From contig NZ_CP113517.1 of assembly GCF_024360925.2 (NCBI RefSeq), forward strand, positions 1,550,001 through 1,614,000: a stretch of 64,000 nucleotides of DNA, read 5' to 3'. The stretch's first letter is position 1. Each line of letters opens with the position of its first letter. Made by a program: the position numbers and the translations under genes. This document shows positions 26,394-36,649 of the stretch, one piece after another. Origin of the DNA: Methylomonas rapida. GTDB taxonomy: Bacteria; Pseudomonadota; Gammaproteobacteria; Methylococcales; Methylomonadaceae. The notes beneath the pieces are model-generated. The model saw only the letters and a program-made list of their open reading frames with translations, made no database searches and was not told where the DNA came from.

Positions 26394-29156
26394 TTATTGA
26401 CCTGAAAAAAAGGCTTCCTCCTTCCCCTCCGATGCCGGCGGGATTTGAGTTGGCTGAATGGGCAGCGAGGCAGGATCGATCGTTTTGGCGTGGGCCAAAA
26501 TGCTTTTTAATTCCGGTAAACACGAACCACAACCCGTTCCCGCATGCAGGCAGTTGCCTATATCTGTTACACAGTTCAAATGTCGGGTTTGAATGGCTTG
26601 CACGATGGTTTTTTCGCCGACGTTGAAGCAGGAGCAGATCGTTTTGCCGCTATCGATTTCCCCTTGAGGCGGCACGCCGCTGAGCAGGTTGAAGCGTTCC
26701 TTGCGGGTCAATCTCGGTTTGCCGAATAGGCTGGCCAGCCAGCCAGGGTCCGGCAACTCCCCATTATGAGTAATGAACATGCAGGCATGAAGGGTTTGAT
26801 CCCGCATCTCGGCAAAGCGGTAATCGCCGGCGGCCAGGTCGAGATATTCCACGCAATCGTTGGGTTTGACCGACCCCCTGCCGACAATGCCGCGGCCCCA
26901 CGCCGGCAAGTCTGGCCGCTGGGATTGATCCGCCAAATGATAGCGCCAAAAGCCATGGCCCCTTATTTTGACGTGGTATTCGCAATCGTCGATGTCCAAT
27001 GGCATTTTCGTCAATACCATCGCTTGCCAGCAAGGTGCCCAAGCCGCGATGCGCACCGGGGTTTGCTTGCTTTCCGGTTGCCCGGACAAAGGGTCCACGA
27101 CAGGGTTGACCACGGCGCCGACTCGGCCATGACTGCTGAGCTGGGCGGTCCAGTGCATGGGCACGAACACGCTGCCGGGTTGCTGAGCCTCGCTGACGTC
27201 GACCCGCGCCAACATGCCGCCCCAACGGCTTTCGATCCGGGCCAGGGCGTTTGCTTTGAGCCCCCAACGCAACGCATCCTGCGGATGAATCTCCACGAAC
27301 GGTTCCGGCTTGTGTTGATTGAGCTTCGCGGACAGCGCGGTGCGGGTCATCGTGTGCCATTGATCGCGGATGCGGCCGGTATTCAAGACCAGCGGATAAT
27401 CCGGTGTGGGGGCGTGCATTGGCGCGCGCGGCTCGAGTGCAATGAATCTGGCCTTGCCGGTGTCGGTAAAAAAACGACCGTCTTCGAACAGGCGCGCCGT
27501 TCCGCCTTGAGTCTTGCTTGTGACAGGCCATTGTATCGGCACTAAGGCGTCAAACTGGGCCTGATCCAGCGTTGCCAGGCCTGAAATATCAAAATCCCTG
27601 CCCCCCTGCGCTGCATCATTTTCAAAACCGGACAAGGCCGCGTGTTCCTTGAAGATTTCGGCGCTGTTTCGATAATCGAAGCCGGCAAACCCCATGCGCT
27701 TAGCAACCTGGCTGACGATCCACCAATCCGGTTTCGCCTCGCCCGAAGGCTGGAATAATGGCCGCTGCCGCGAGATGCGACGTTCCAGATTGGTGACGGT
27801 GCCGTCCTTTTCGCTCCAGCCGGTGGCCGGCAGTTTGACATGCGCCAGCTCCACGGTGTCGGTGTTGGCGATGCAATCCGATACCAGCAAAAATTCGCAT
27901 TGCTTAAGTGCTTCGATTACCTTGGCGGCATCCGGCATCGATACCACGGGGTTGGTCGCCATGATCCATAAGGCCTTGATGCGGCCGTCAGCGATGGCGT
28001 CGAAAATTTCTACCGCTTTCAGGCCTGGTTTGCGGGCGACGCTGTCGGTTTGCCAAAACCGCGCGACTCTATCGACATGCGCTGGATTTTCCAAATCCAT
28101 GTGCGCGGCCAGCATGTTCGCCAGCCCACCGACCTCGCGCCCGCCCATCGCGTTGGGCTGGCCGGTAAACGAGAACGGCCCGCAGCCCGGTTTGCCGATT
28201 TTGCCGCTGGCCAGATGGCAATTGATGATGGCGTTGCATTTATCCGAGCCGGAACTGGATTGGTTGATGCCTTGCGAATAAACGGTCACGACCTTGTCCA
28301 AACCGGCAAACCAGGCAAACAGTTGCGCCAGATCGTGCGCCGCCACGCCGCAACGGTTGGCCAGAACGGTAAAATCGGCGGCGCTCGCTCGCGCCGTCGC
28401 CAAGGCCTCGGCAAAACCTTCACAGTGTCGTTCGATGTAATCCTGATCCAACGCGCCGGTGTCGGCCAGATAAACCAGCAAGCCATTGAACAACAAGCCG
28501 TCCATGCCGGGCTTGATGGCCAGATGCCGATCGGCGATATCGCAGCTGCTGGTTTGACGCGGGTCTATTAGTACGATTTTCAGCGCCGGATTGTCTATCT
28601 TGGCCTGACGCATGCGCTGAAACGCAATCGGATGGCACCAGGCCGCGTTGGAACCGACCAGCACGATCAAGTCTGCCCGTTCCAGATCCTCGAAATTACA
28701 GGGCACCGCATCGGCGCCGAACGCACGCTTGTAACCGACTACCGCCGACGACATGCACAGCCTGGAATTGGTATCGATATTCGCCGACCCGATGAAGCCC
28801 TTCATTAATTTGTTGGCGACATAATAATCCTCGGTCAACAACTGTCCGGACACATAAAACGCCACCGCGTCCGGGCCGTGCTCGGCAATGATCGCATTGA
28901 ATTTAGCCGCGATCCGGTCCAGCGCCGTGGGCCAATCCACGCGCCGGCCATCGATTTCCGGGTATAAAAGGCGGCCTTCCAGACCGACGGTATCACCCAG
29001 CGCCGCGCCCTTGGAGCACAGTCGGCCGAAATTGGACGGATGCTGTGGATCGCCGGCAATATTGACGACATGGTTTTCGGCATCGAGTACCCTGGCTTCG
29101 ATACCGCAGCCGACGCCGCAATAAGGGCAAGTCGTCTTGATGGCAGTTTTAGACAT
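26394..29156 (-). CDS. nasA: Assimilatory nitrate reductase catalytic subunit NasA
   Basis: 920 residues of the Mo-bisMGD family. The N-terminal [4Fe-4S] site is CPYCGVGC...LCSKG. Molybdopterin motifs follow (SSAVVGYKRAFG, MATNPVVSMPDA) with the C-terminal dinucleotide-binding domain (NTGRIRDQWHTMTRT). The last 80 residues add a BFD-like [2Fe-2S] domain (CSCFNVGEKTI...GTGCGSCLPEL). It reduces nitrate to nitrite in the cytoplasm, taking electrons from the adjacent FAD protein. It is the last gene of the six-gene minus-strand nitrate operon. Confidence 0.95.
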   Translation of the reverse strand: MSKTAIKTTCPYCGVGCGIEARVLDAENHVVNIAGDPQHPSNFGRLCSKGAALGDTVGLEGRLLYPEIDGRRVDWPTALDRIAAKFNAIIAEHGPDAVAFYVSGQLLTEDYYVANKLMKGFIGSANIDTNSRLCMSSAVVGYKRAFGADAVPCNFEDLERADLIVLVGSNAAWCHPIAFQRMRQAKIDNPALKIVLIDPRQTSSCDIADRHLAIKPGMDGLLFNGLLVYLADTGALDQDYIERHCEGFAEALATARASAADFTVLANRCGVAAHDLAQLFAWFAGLDKVVTVYSQGINQSSSGSDKCNAIINCHLASGKIGKPGCGPFSFTGQPNAMGGREVGGLANMLAAHMDLENPAHVDRVARFWQTDSVARKPGLKAVEIFDAIADGRIKALWIMATNPVVSMPDAAKVIEALKQCEFLLVSDCIANTDTVELAHVKLPATGWSEKDGTVTNLERRISRQRPLFQPSGEAKPDWWIVSQVAKRMGFAGFDYRNSAEIFKEHAALSGFENDAAQGGRDFDISGLATLDQAQFDALVPIQWPVTSKTQGGTARLFEDGRFFTDTGKARFIALEPRAPMHAPTPDYPLVLNTGRIRDQWHTMTRTALSAKLNQHKPEPFVEIHPQDALRWGLKANALARIESRWGGMLARVDVSEAQQPGSVFVPMHWTAQLSSHGRVGAVVNPVVDPLSGQPESKQTPVRIAAWAPCWQAMVLTKMPLDIDDCEYHVKIRGHGFWRYHLADQSQRPDLPAWGRGIVGRGSVKPNDCVEYLDLAAGDYRFAEMRDQTLHACMFITHNGELPDPGWLASLFGKPRLTRKERFNLLSGVPPQGEIDSGKTICSCFNVGEKTIVQAIQTRHLNCVTDIGNCLHAGTGCGSCLPELKSILAHAKTIDPASLPIQPTQIPPASEGKEEAFFSGQ

Positions 29157-29165
29157 ACGCGCCCC

Positions 29166-30383
29166 TCAGGCCGCCAGCGCCGGCTGATTGAAAATCAGGC
29201 TGTCGCGGAACGCGGCGATATTGGTTCGATTCTTGATCAAGTTCAGATACCAGGCGCTGTCGCTGGTATCACCATAAAGAATCATGCCGACGATGACATC
29301 GTTTTTTAAGACGATTTTGCGATATATCCCTAAAGCATGATCGATCAGCACTTGCTGCTGGCATTCGGCGTCGCCGTCGAAATCACCGACCGAAAACAGA
29401 TCGATGCCGGTGACTTTCAGCATGGTCGCCGCCAGCAAGGCTTGGTAGGCAACATTCGATTCGCCGGCCAGATGCCGGGCGCAGACCTTGGCCTGTTCGT
29501 AGACCGGCGCCACCAGGCCAAAGACTTCGCCGCGATGCTGCACACATTCGCCAACCGCATAAATGTGTGGATCGCTGGTTTGCAGCACATCATTCACCAC
29601 GATGCCGCGTTCGCAGGTCAGGCCCATCGTCTGAGCCAGCGCGATGTTCGGTTGAATGCCGGTGGCCATCACCAGCATATCGGCTGGCAACAGACTGTTG
29701 TCGCTGAGTCTGACTTTCTGGATGTGCTGGTCACGGCCGATGATTTCGGCAATCGTCGCGCCGAGCCGAAAGCTGATGCCCTTGTTTTCCAATTGCCGTT
29801 GCAAGAAACTGGCTGCTTGTTGGTCCAGTTGACGGTTCAACAAATGCCCGGCGCGATTGACCACGGTGACCTCCATACCGCGATGGCTCAAACCGTTAGC
29901 GGCTTCCAGGCCCAACAAACCACCGCCCAGGATCACGGCATGCTGCTTGGTCTTGGCGGTTTCTATCATGGTCTCCACGTCGGCAATGTCGCGAAAACCC
30001 ATCACCCCGGCCAAATCACGTCCCGGAATATCCAGCATCAGCGGTAACGAGCCGGTGGCAATCAACAGACGGTCGTATTCTGCCGTGGTGCCGTCCCTGG
30101 CGATGACCAAGCGTTTGGCCCTGTCCACAGCGACGACGGCTTTAGCGGCGCCGCAATGCAAGGTGATGCGATTACGCCGATACCAGTCGAAATCATGGAT
30201 CATGATGTCTGACACACTTTTGGCGCCGAACAATACCGGCGTCAGCATGATGCGGTTGTAATTGCCGTGCGGCTCGGCGCCGAACACGGTGATGTGATAT
30301 TTTTCCGGCGCACATTGAAGCAATTCGTCAACGGTACGCATGCCGGCCATGCCATTGCCGATGACCACGAGTTTCTGTTTCAT
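29166..30383 (-). CDS. nasB: NAD(P)H/FAD-dependent electron-transfer subunit of nitrate reductase
   Basis: 405 residues, pyridine nucleotide-disulfide reductase fold. The FAD-binding GNGMAG motif is near the N-terminus, NAD(P) binding is at LGGGLLGLEAANGL, and the second FAD motif is IYAVGECVQHRG. It resembles the FAD module of NirB but lacks siroheme domains. Nine bp separate it from nasA, so its role is to pass electrons from NAD(P)H to NasA. The symbol is by analogy: nomenclature differs between species (nasC in Klebsiella). Confidence 0.85.
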   Translation of the reverse strand: MKQKLVVIGNGMAGMRTVDELLQCAPEKYHITVFGAEPHGNYNRIMLTPVLFGAKSVSDIMIHDFDWYRRNRITLHCGAAKAVVAVDRAKRLVIARDGTTAEYDRLLIATGSLPLMLDIPGRDLAGVMGFRDIADVETMIETAKTKQHAVILGGGLLGLEAANGLSHRGMEVTVVNRAGHLLNRQLDQQAASFLQRQLENKGISFRLGATIAEIIGRDQHIQKVRLSDNSLLPADMLVMATGIQPNIALAQTMGLTCERGIVVNDVLQTSDPHIYAVGECVQHRGEVFGLVAPVYEQAKVCARHLAGESNVAYQALLAATMLKVTGIDLFSVGDFDGDAECQQQVLIDHALGIYRKIVLKNDVIVGMILYGDTSDSAWYLNLIKNRTNIAAFRDSLIFNQPALAA

Positions 30384-30434
30384 CGTCTGTTACCTCTGCG
30401 GGTCTAGGCTTTGATTAAAAATATTTCGATATGG

Positions 30435-31694
30435 CTAAAAACTCACATTCGCCTGTAGCCAAATCTTTTGCGTATCGGTGCCAAAACCATCGGCGTTGTA
30501 ATTGGCGTATTTCGCCAGCAGCGAGTAATGCTTGCCAAACTTCTTCAACAGCGAAAAATCCCATTCCTTGCCGTATTGCATGGAACCGGTATCGTCGGAA
30601 AAGTCGTGATAGACGCCGGTGACGATCAAGCTGTCGTTCATCAGCTTGTAACTGGTGGTGGCGAACACGTCGCGGATGCCGTGGCCCAAGGTATTGTTGT
30701 TCAACGGATTGATGAACAAATCGGCCCAGCCCTGGAAGGCATGGTTGGTGCCGAGCGGCGTGTTGAAGGTCTTGTTGCGGCCATAACCGTTGAGCTGTTC
30801 CACCGCGCCGGACACGGTCAGGTTATAGGCGCTCAGCCCCGCCATCAGGTTGATGCGGTCGGCCTGGTAATGGTTGGGGTTATCGGCGTAATCCGATTGC
30901 TTGCCCCATTCGGCGGTGTAAACGGCGCTGACGGTGTCGAAAAACTGCGGCGATTTGCCGTCGAAACGCAGGCCGTAAGTTTGCGAGGACTTATAAAAAT
31001 TTTCCGGCTCGCGGTAGTCCAGCCAATAACCGTAACCGACCAGGTTGCCCCAGTCCCCAGCCTTGTAATTAACGTTCAAGATAGGCGCATTCAGCTTTTC
31101 CTTGGTCGAAAACATCGTCCGCGTACTGTCGAGATAACCCGCGTTGACGGTCAAACCAAACAAGGTCTGGTTGTTGTGGGTTATCAGAATCGAATCGTAG
31201 GTCGATTCCATTTGCCGCCAGCCGACATTGCCGATGAAGCGGTCGTCGTCGAATTTGATCCGTTGCCGGCCGACCTTGATCAAGGTGTCCTGTATGCCTT
31301 TGTAACTGAGCCAGGCTTGGTTCAACTCACTAAGATCCGGATCGGCGACGATGGAATACGCGGTGCGGCCATTGCGGGTGCTGTTGTAATCTTCCTGCAT
31401 GGCATAGTTGCCTTCGTATTCGGCATAAGCCTGCAAGTCGTAAAACGTCGGCGACAACAAGCCCAGCCTTAGCCGCGCAGTATTGGCATTGGCGGTGTGC
31501 GGCTGACCAGCACCTTGATCCTGATCGACGTTTTCCCAGCGATAGTTCAAATCCATTTTCACCGCGCCGTTGTTACCGTAGTGGTAAAAGTTCAGCGCGT
31601 CCTCGATGTCCTTGGTCATGTCGGCCTGGACGGGACAGCCGGCTGTCGTCATTGCCAGAAAGCCGGCGGGAAGGATTCGGTTCGTTTTCGACAT
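30435..31694 (-). CDS. Outer-membrane beta-barrel porin (alginate-export/AlgE-like)
   Basis: 419 residues with an N-terminal signal peptide and a long chain of alternating amphipathic strands ending in aromatic F (WLQANVSF), the outer-membrane barrel signature. The GRQRIKFDDDRFIGNVGWRQ region is typical of the AlgE/alginate-export family. Here it sits inside the nitrate operon between the transporter ATPase and the reductase genes. A role as a channel for nitrate or nitrite across the outer membrane is inferred from position only. Confidence 0.8.
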   Translation of the reverse strand: MSKTNRILPAGFLAMTTAGCPVQADMTKDIEDALNFYHYGNNGAVKMDLNYRWENVDQDQGAGQPHTANANTARLRLGLLSPTFYDLQAYAEYEGNYAMQEDYNSTRNGRTAYSIVADPDLSELNQAWLSYKGIQDTLIKVGRQRIKFDDDRFIGNVGWRQMESTYDSILITHNNQTLFGLTVNAGYLDSTRTMFSTKEKLNAPILNVNYKAGDWGNLVGYGYWLDYREPENFYKSSQTYGLRFDGKSPQFFDTVSAVYTAEWGKQSDYADNPNHYQADRINLMAGLSAYNLTVSGAVEQLNGYGRNKTFNTPLGTNHAFQGWADLFINPLNNNTLGHGIRDVFATTSYKLMNDSLIVTGVYHDFSDDTGSMQYGKEWDFSLLKKFGKHYSLLAKYANYNADGFGTDTQKIWLQANVSF

Positions 31695-31773
31695 AATGCC
31701 CCCAATATTTGTGTAGGGTACGCATCGCGTACCCGCTTGAATTTTTAAGGCATGCGCCGCATGCCCTACCTTG

Positions 31774-33525
31774 CTAATGCGTGTGCTCGCACTCGGACAA
31801 AAATGTCAGCAGGCTTTCCCGATAGCGGTAATAATCCGGGTGCTCCAATAAAGCTTTTCTGCTGCGTGGCCGAGGCAGATCGATGTCCTGAATCTTGCCG
31901 ATTTTGGCGTGCGGTCCGTTGGTCATCATCACCACGCGATCGGCCAACAGAATCGCTTCATCGACGTCATGGGTGACGACGATCGCGGTGACATGGGTGC
32001 GTTCCCAGACTTCCATCAACACTTCCTGCAATTCCCAACGGGTCAGGGAATCGAGCATGCCGAAGGGTTCGTCCAGCAGCAGCAGTTTCGGCGACAAGGC
32101 AAAGGCGCGGGCGATGCCGACCCGCTGGCGCATGCCGTTGGACAGGTCGGCGGCTTTCTTGAACATGGAGTCGACCAGGCCGACGCGGGTTAGGTAGTAT
32201 TCGACGATGTCGTCGCGCTCGTCCTGGCTGGCGTGCGGATAGACCTTATCGACGCCGAGCATGACGTTGTCGAACGCGGTCAACCACGGAAACAAGCTGG
32301 GCGCCTGAAACACCACGCCCCTATCCGGGCCGGCGCCGTCGATTTCACGGTTATCCAGGATGATGCCGCCCTCGGAGATGTCATTCAGCCCGGCGGTCAT
32401 CGACAATACCGTGGATTTGCCGCAGCCGGAATGGCCGATGATGGAAATGAATTCGCCCTTCTTCATTTTTAAATCAAAGCCGTCCACCACCTTGACGGCG
32501 CCGTTGCCGTCCGGGGTCGGGTAGATTTTCGACAGTTTGGCGAATTCCAGGTAACGCGCCTTTCCCAAGTCGCTTTGGCGCGGTTTCAACGCCGAGGTAT
32601 CCAGCTTCCAGTCGTTGCTGGTGTTGGGCCGCACATCGGGCAGTTTGACCTTGTCACCGGCTTCGGCCTGAGACTTTTGCATGCCGATGTCCATCAGATA
32701 ACGGGTGATGTCTGCGCGCAGGCGCTTGAATTTGGGATCGTGGTTCAATGCAGTGCGATCCCGTGGCCGCTGCAAATCGATGACGAAATCCGGACCGAAA
32801 GTCGCGTCCGGACCCGGCTTTAGCGGAATCACGCGGTCTGCCATGTAGATCGCTTCGTCGACGTCGTTGGTGATCAGAATCACCGTCTTCTTGTCCTGCT
32901 CCCAGATTTGCAGGATTTCGTCCTGCAAGTTGCCGCGCGTCAACGCATCCAGCGCACTGAGCGGTTCGTCCAGCAGCAGGATGTCGGGATTGGCGGCCAG
33001 CGCCCTGGCGACGTTGACGCGCTGACGCATGCCGCCGGACAATTCGGCCGGCTTTTTGTCCATGGCCCGGCCCAGATTCACCATGTTGACGTATTTCTCG
33101 GTGTGAGCGCGGCGCTGTTGCGGCGTCCAGTCCTTGAAGATCGCATCCACCGCCAACGCGACATTTTCGTAAACGGTCAACCAGGGCATCAGGGAATAAT
33201 TCTGGAACACCACCCCTCGGTCTGGACCGGGTTCTGTGATCGATTGGCCGTTTTTCAACAGTTCGCCGCTGTCGGCATCGATCAAGCCGGCGATCAAAGA
33301 TACCAGCGTGGTTTTGCCGCTACCGGAAAAGCCGACGATGGCGATGAATTCACCTGCCTCGATGTCCAGGTTGATGTCCTTCAGGATCGAGGTAAAACTA
33401 TTGCCCTCGCCGTAGGATTTACAAACGTTTTTCAGTTCCAGCAGCGGTTTTGCAGCATCGTTGGCGGGTAACGGGGTCGATGATTTTTGCAGGGATAATT
33501 CAACGATCTTGGCGGCGGCGTTCAT
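31774..33525 (-). CDS. Nitrate ABC transporter ATPase, two ATPase domains fused (NrtC/NrtD-like)
   Basis: 583 residues with two complete ABC domains. The first has Walker [10 protein letters not shown], signature LSGGMRQRV and Walker [13 protein letters not shown]. The second has GHSGCGKST, signature LSNGMRQRV (N for the usual G) and [12 protein letters not shown]. Cyanobacterial NrtC carries a C-terminal NrtA-like regulatory domain; here it is replaced by the second ATPase, so one polypeptide does the work of NrtC and NrtD. Ten bp separate it from nrtB. Confidence 0.9.
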   Translation of the reverse strand: MNAAAKIVELSLQKSSTPLPANDAAKPLLELKNVCKSYGEGNSFTSILKDINLDIEAGEFIAIVGFSGSGKTTLVSLIAGLIDADSGELLKNGQSITEPGPDRGVVFQNYSLMPWLTVYENVALAVDAIFKDWTPQQRRAHTEKYVNMVNLGRAMDKKPAELSGGMRQRVNVARALAANPDILLLDEPLSALDALTRGNLQDEILQIWEQDKKTVILITNDVDEAIYMADRVIPLKPGPDATFGPDFVIDLQRPRDRTALNHDPKFKRLRADITRYLMDIGMQKSQAEAGDKVKLPDVRPNTSNDWKLDTSALKPRQSDLGKARYLEFAKLSKIYPTPDGNGAVKVVDGFDLKMKKGEFISIIGHSGCGKSTVLSMTAGLNDISEGGIILDNREIDGAGPDRGVVFQAPSLFPWLTAFDNVMLGVDKVYPHASQDERDDIVEYYLTRVGLVDSMFKKAADLSNGMRQRVGIARAFALSPKLLLLDEPFGMLDSLTRWELQEVLMEVWERTHVTAIVVTHDVDEAILLADRVVMMTNGPHAKIGKIQDIDLPRPRSRKALLEHPDYYRYRESLLTFLSECEHTH

Positions 33526-33535
33526 GGCGGTGTCC

Positions 33536-34549
33536 TTAAACTTTTTGAAACGAGAACAGGGTTTGCAGGGATTGCATGATGCGGTCCAGCACGAAGCCGA
33601 TCAGGCCGATCGTGAACACCGCCACCATGATCCGGCTCAACGAATTGGAGCTACCGTTTTGAAACTCGTCCCAGACGAACTTGCCCAAACCCGGATTCTG
33701 CGCCAGCATCTCGGCGGCAATCAGCACCATCCAGCCCACGCCCAGCGACAGCCGCATGCCGGTGAAAATGAACGGCAGCGCCGACGGCAGAATGATGCGT
33801 TTGATCTGCGTCGCCCAATCCAATCGCAACACCTTGCCCACGTTGACCAAATCACGGTCTATCGACGACACGCCGACGGCGGTATTGATCAGGGTCGGCC
33901 ACAGCGAGCACAAGGTGACCGTGATCGCCGAGGTGATGAAGGATTTCTCGAACCAGGAATCCTCGCTGGTCACGTAAACCGCACTGACCACCAAGGTCAC
34001 GATCGGCAGCCAGGCCAGCGGCGATACGGGTTTGAAGATCTGGATCAGCGGGTTGCAGGCGGTGTTGATCACGGGGCTCATGCCGCAGAGAATGCCGACA
34101 GGCACAGCGATCAGCGTGGCAATGACGAAGCCGGCAAACACGGTGCGCAAACTGGTCAGGATTTTGTCCAGATAGGTCGGTTTGCCGGTATAGGGGCGGA
34201 TTTTGATCTCGGCCTTGGGGTCTTCGGCCAATTTCTCCTTGTTGCGTTGCGCCTGGCGTTGGTAGAACTCGGCTTTCTTGGTTTGTTCGGCGGCATGCTC
34301 GGCTATCAAACCGCCGACTTCGTCCCAGACCGCCACCGGCCCCGGAATAGCGCCCAGGCTAGTGCTGACGCCGGATGCCGATACACTCCACAACCCCAAA
34401 AACAATACAAAGGCAATGATAGGCACACCCATGACCAGAAACAGCTGCCGCATTTGTTGCGTCGGGTTCTCGCCGGCGGCGATTCTGACCAGCGGCACGA
34501 ACCAGGTTAAACCTGTGATGGTGAAGAATTTGATCAATTTACTGCTCAT
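33536..34549 (-). CDS. nrtB: Nitrate ABC transporter permease NrtB
   Basis: 337 residues. One N-terminal TM and a charged periplasmic or cytoplasmic insertion (about residues 75-120, [20 protein letters not shown]) precede the BPD permease core with about five TM helices. The EAA-type loop contains [20 protein letters not shown] and ends in [13 protein letters not shown]. It is the inner-membrane channel of the NrtABC(D) transporter. Confidence 0.93.
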   Translation of the reverse strand: MSSKLIKFFTITGLTWFVPLVRIAAGENPTQQMRQLFLVMGVPIIAFVLFLGLWSVSASGVSTSLGAIPGPVAVWDEVGGLIAEHAAEQTKKAEFYQRQAQRNKEKLAEDPKAEIKIRPYTGKPTYLDKILTSLRTVFAGFVIATLIAVPVGILCGMSPVINTACNPLIQIFKPVSPLAWLPIVTLVVSAVYVTSEDSWFEKSFITSAITVTLCSLWPTLINTAVGVSSIDRDLVNVGKVLRLDWATQIKRIILPSALPFIFTGMRLSLGVGWMVLIAAEMLAQNPGLGKFVWDEFQNGSSNSLSRIMVAVFTIGLIGFVLDRIMQSLQTLFSFQKV

Positions 34550-34599
34550 AACGTATTCCTCTCGAGTCGTAGGGTAGGCGATGCGTACTACTTACTGTC

Positions 34600-34890
34600 T
34601 TTGGTAGTGTCGCTATCGCGACGTCAATTCAAATGCCGGTTCGCGGACCGGCGACCGCGATACTTTTCTTTGCTTGTCCAAAGAAAAGTACCCAAAAGAA
34701 ACGACACCCCGATGCCGCTTCTCCCCTGCGCTCCGAAGGCTTTGAACGGGGTTTTCCGAAGGGGCTTCCCAGCCCCTGCGTAAAACGCGATGCATCCTTG
34801 CATCGCCCCTAACGGGCTAAACCGTTCAAACCCTCCGGTGCTCGGCGCGGCATAGGGGATATATCTAAGCTCGCAACGCGCATTCATTTT
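34600..34890. repeat. Dispersed repeat between nrtB and nrtA
   Basis: This 400-bp gap has no gene. It contains the inverted motif CTTTTCTTTGCTTGTCC / AAAGAAAAG and GC-rich segments of a type often scattered between genes of gammaproteobacteria (recalled, not searched). It could separate nrtA mRNA from the rest and allow differential expression. Confidence 0.5.
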
Positions 34891-34950
34891 TTAAAAAAGA
34901 TGCGTCCCTGCACCAAACCACATCCTGTAAGAGCACCCACCAGAGTTCGT

Positions 34951-36345
34951 TTAATCCACGACCTTGCCGCCGGCCACGGTTTGCTTGCCTTTCAATCCGA
35001 TGGCAAATTTCGCCAGGTAATCGTTGGGCTTGTTGGCATCGAACGGCACTTTGTCGATGAAGAAATTCTGCGACGGCTTGATCGAGGTATCGGCAGGGAA
35101 GTCTTCGGCCTTGGCCTTGCCTTCTGCGACCAGTTCCTTGGCTGCGGCGAGATAGATGTCCGGGCGGTAGACGTTCTTGGCGGTCTCCAGATACCAGTTG
35201 TCCGGTTTGAATTCATTGATCATGCCCCAGCGCCTTAGCTGGGTCAGATACCAGACCGCGCTGGCGTAGGACGGATAGCTGGCGCCGTGGCGGAAGAAGG
35301 TGTTGAAGTCCGGTAGCGCGCGTTTATCGCCTTTTTCGTATTCGAAGGTGCCGTTCATGCTGGCCGCCAATACCTCGACGTCCGCGCCGACGTATTGTTT
35401 TTGCGCCAGCATTTCGATGGCTTCCTTGCGGTTCTTGTTGTTGTCGGCGTCCAGCCAGATCGCGGCCCGAATCAGCGCCTTGGTCACCGCCAGATAGGTG
35501 TTGGGGTATTTCTCCGCCCATTGTTTGGTCACGCCGAAGACTTTTTCCGGCGTGTCCTTCCAGAGTTCTTCATCGGTGATCACCGGCACGCCTATGCCCT
35601 TGAACACGGCCTGCTGGTTCCACGGCTCGCCGACGCAATAACCGAAAATGGTGCCGGCTTCCAGCGTGGACGGCATTTGCGGTGGCGGCGTCACCGACAA
35701 CAAGGCGTCTGCGCCGATTTGGCCGGAAATGTCCTGCGGCGGCGAATAGTAGCCGGGATTGATGCCGCCAGCCGACAGCCAGTAACGCAGTTTGATGTTG
35801 TGAGAACCGGCCGGGAAGGTCATCGCCATGTTGAACGGCTTGCCTTCGGCTTTGTATTTTTCGACGACCGGTTTTAGATAATCTGCCTTGATCGGATGCA
35901 CCGGTTTACCGCCTTCCAGCGGTATGTTCGGCTTCATCTGATGCCAGATTTCATTGGACAGCGTAATCGCGTTGCCGTTGAAGCCCATGCTGAACGGCAC
36001 CTCGATATCGGCCTTGGTGCCGAAGCCAACGCTGGCCGCCAATGGCGCCGGCGCCAGCATGTGCGAGCCGTCCAGTTCGCCATTCACGACCCTATCCATC
36101 ACCACCTTCCAGTTGGCCTGCGCTTCCAGTTGCACGAACAGACCTTCGTCCTCGAAGAAGCCTTTTTCGGCGGCCACAGCCAGCGGCGCCATGTCGGTGA
36201 GTTTGATAAATCCAAATTTCAAATCTTCCTTTTCCAGCTTGCCAACTGCCCCGGCATCGGGCGCAATCGTCAAACCCCAAACGGCTAGCGAAGCCGATAA
36301 CGTCAATAACAATTTCTTCGAGCTCGATCTAATGATGGTTTTCAT
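34951..36345 (-). CDS. nrtA: Nitrate ABC transporter substrate-binding protein NrtA
   Basis: 464 residues with a signal peptide (LLLTLSASLAVWGLTIAPDAGA) and the NrtA/NMT1-like binding fold. The family blocks are LKFGFIKLTDMAPLAVAAEKGFF, GELDGSHMLAPAPLAASVG and TIFGYCVGEPWNQQAVFKG. No lipobox Cys is present, unlike cyanobacterial NrtA. First gene of the nitrate operon. ATG at 36345 is preferred over an in-frame TTG 12 nt upstream because GGAA is then well placed as ribosome-binding site. A sigma-54 promoter and ANTAR leader lie upstream. Confidence 0.93.
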   Translation of the reverse strand: MKTIIRSSSKKLLLTLSASLAVWGLTIAPDAGAVGKLEKEDLKFGFIKLTDMAPLAVAAEKGFFEDEGLFVQLEAQANWKVVMDRVVNGELDGSHMLAPAPLAASVGFGTKADIEVPFSMGFNGNAITLSNEIWHQMKPNIPLEGGKPVHPIKADYLKPVVEKYKAEGKPFNMAMTFPAGSHNIKLRYWLSAGGINPGYYSPPQDISGQIGADALLSVTPPPQMPSTLEAGTIFGYCVGEPWNQQAVFKGIGVPVITDEELWKDTPEKVFGVTKQWAEKYPNTYLAVTKALIRAAIWLDADNNKNRKEAIEMLAQKQYVGADVEVLAASMNGTFEYEKGDKRALPDFNTFFRHGASYPSYASAVWYLTQLRRWGMINEFKPDNWYLETAKNVYRPDIYLAAAKELVAEGKAKAEDFPADTSIKPSQNFFIDKVPFDANKPNDYLAKFAIGLKGKQTVAGGKVVD

Positions 36346-36370
36346 GACTAGTTCCAAACAAAAACGGCGG

Positions 36371-36426
36371 AAAATAAAAAAGGCGTCCGCGTGTCATTGC
36401 CAAAAGCAATGCACGACAGACGCCTT
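36371..36426 (-). terminator. Leader terminator of the nrtA operon
   Basis: On the minus strand AAGGCGTC (36426-36419) pairs with GACGCCTT (36387-36380), with an inner ATTGC/GCAAT stem. A T-rich run follows. It lies about 25-80 nt before the nrtA ATG and just after the two hexaloop hairpins, so it should be the antitermination target. Confidence 0.85.
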
Positions 36427-36436
36427 CGTCCGATTT

Positions 36437-36476
36437 GCTCACCCGTGAGCGAAAATTCAGACTCCTACGATGGAGT
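36437..36476 (-). promoter_or_regulatory. ANTAR-binding two-hexaloop leader element
   Basis: Two short stem-loops, read on the minus strand: ACTCC-ATCGTA-GGAGT (36476-36461) and GCTC-ACGGGT-GAGC (36450-36437). A 10-nt linker separates them. Both loops are six nucleotides with A at position 1 and G at position 4, the known ANTAR target rule (NasR/NasT/EutV leaders). The terminator follows 10 nt later. The cognate ANTAR protein is encoded at 48958-49542. Confidence 0.85.
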
Positions 36477-36649
36477 GCTGATTGATACTAATAATTCAGT
36501 CAAAAATAACTTCCGCATTGTGCGTCCTCATCCTCTGTTGGATGAGTCAAAACAGTGCCTTCTCCCTCCACACCCGCGGGGAGAGGGGGATTACGACCGC
36601 CTTCTCTGGGAAAGGAGATACACAGGGAAGTTATTTCTGACATATCCCA

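Noticed and set aside
26766..30047. Several plus-strand frames of 200-260 codons opposite nasA and the FAD reductase gene
   Set aside because: The minus strand encodes clear conserved motifs; high GC makes long antisense frames common.
33461..34510. 349-codon plus-strand frame opposite nrtB
   Set aside because: His/Gln/Arg-rich low-complexity product typical of antisense translation of a membrane protein.
36528..36545. Third hexaloop hairpin in the nrtA leader (TCATCC/GGATGA)
   Set aside because: Its loop lacks the G at position 4 required for ANTAR targets, and it is part of a dispersed repeat.
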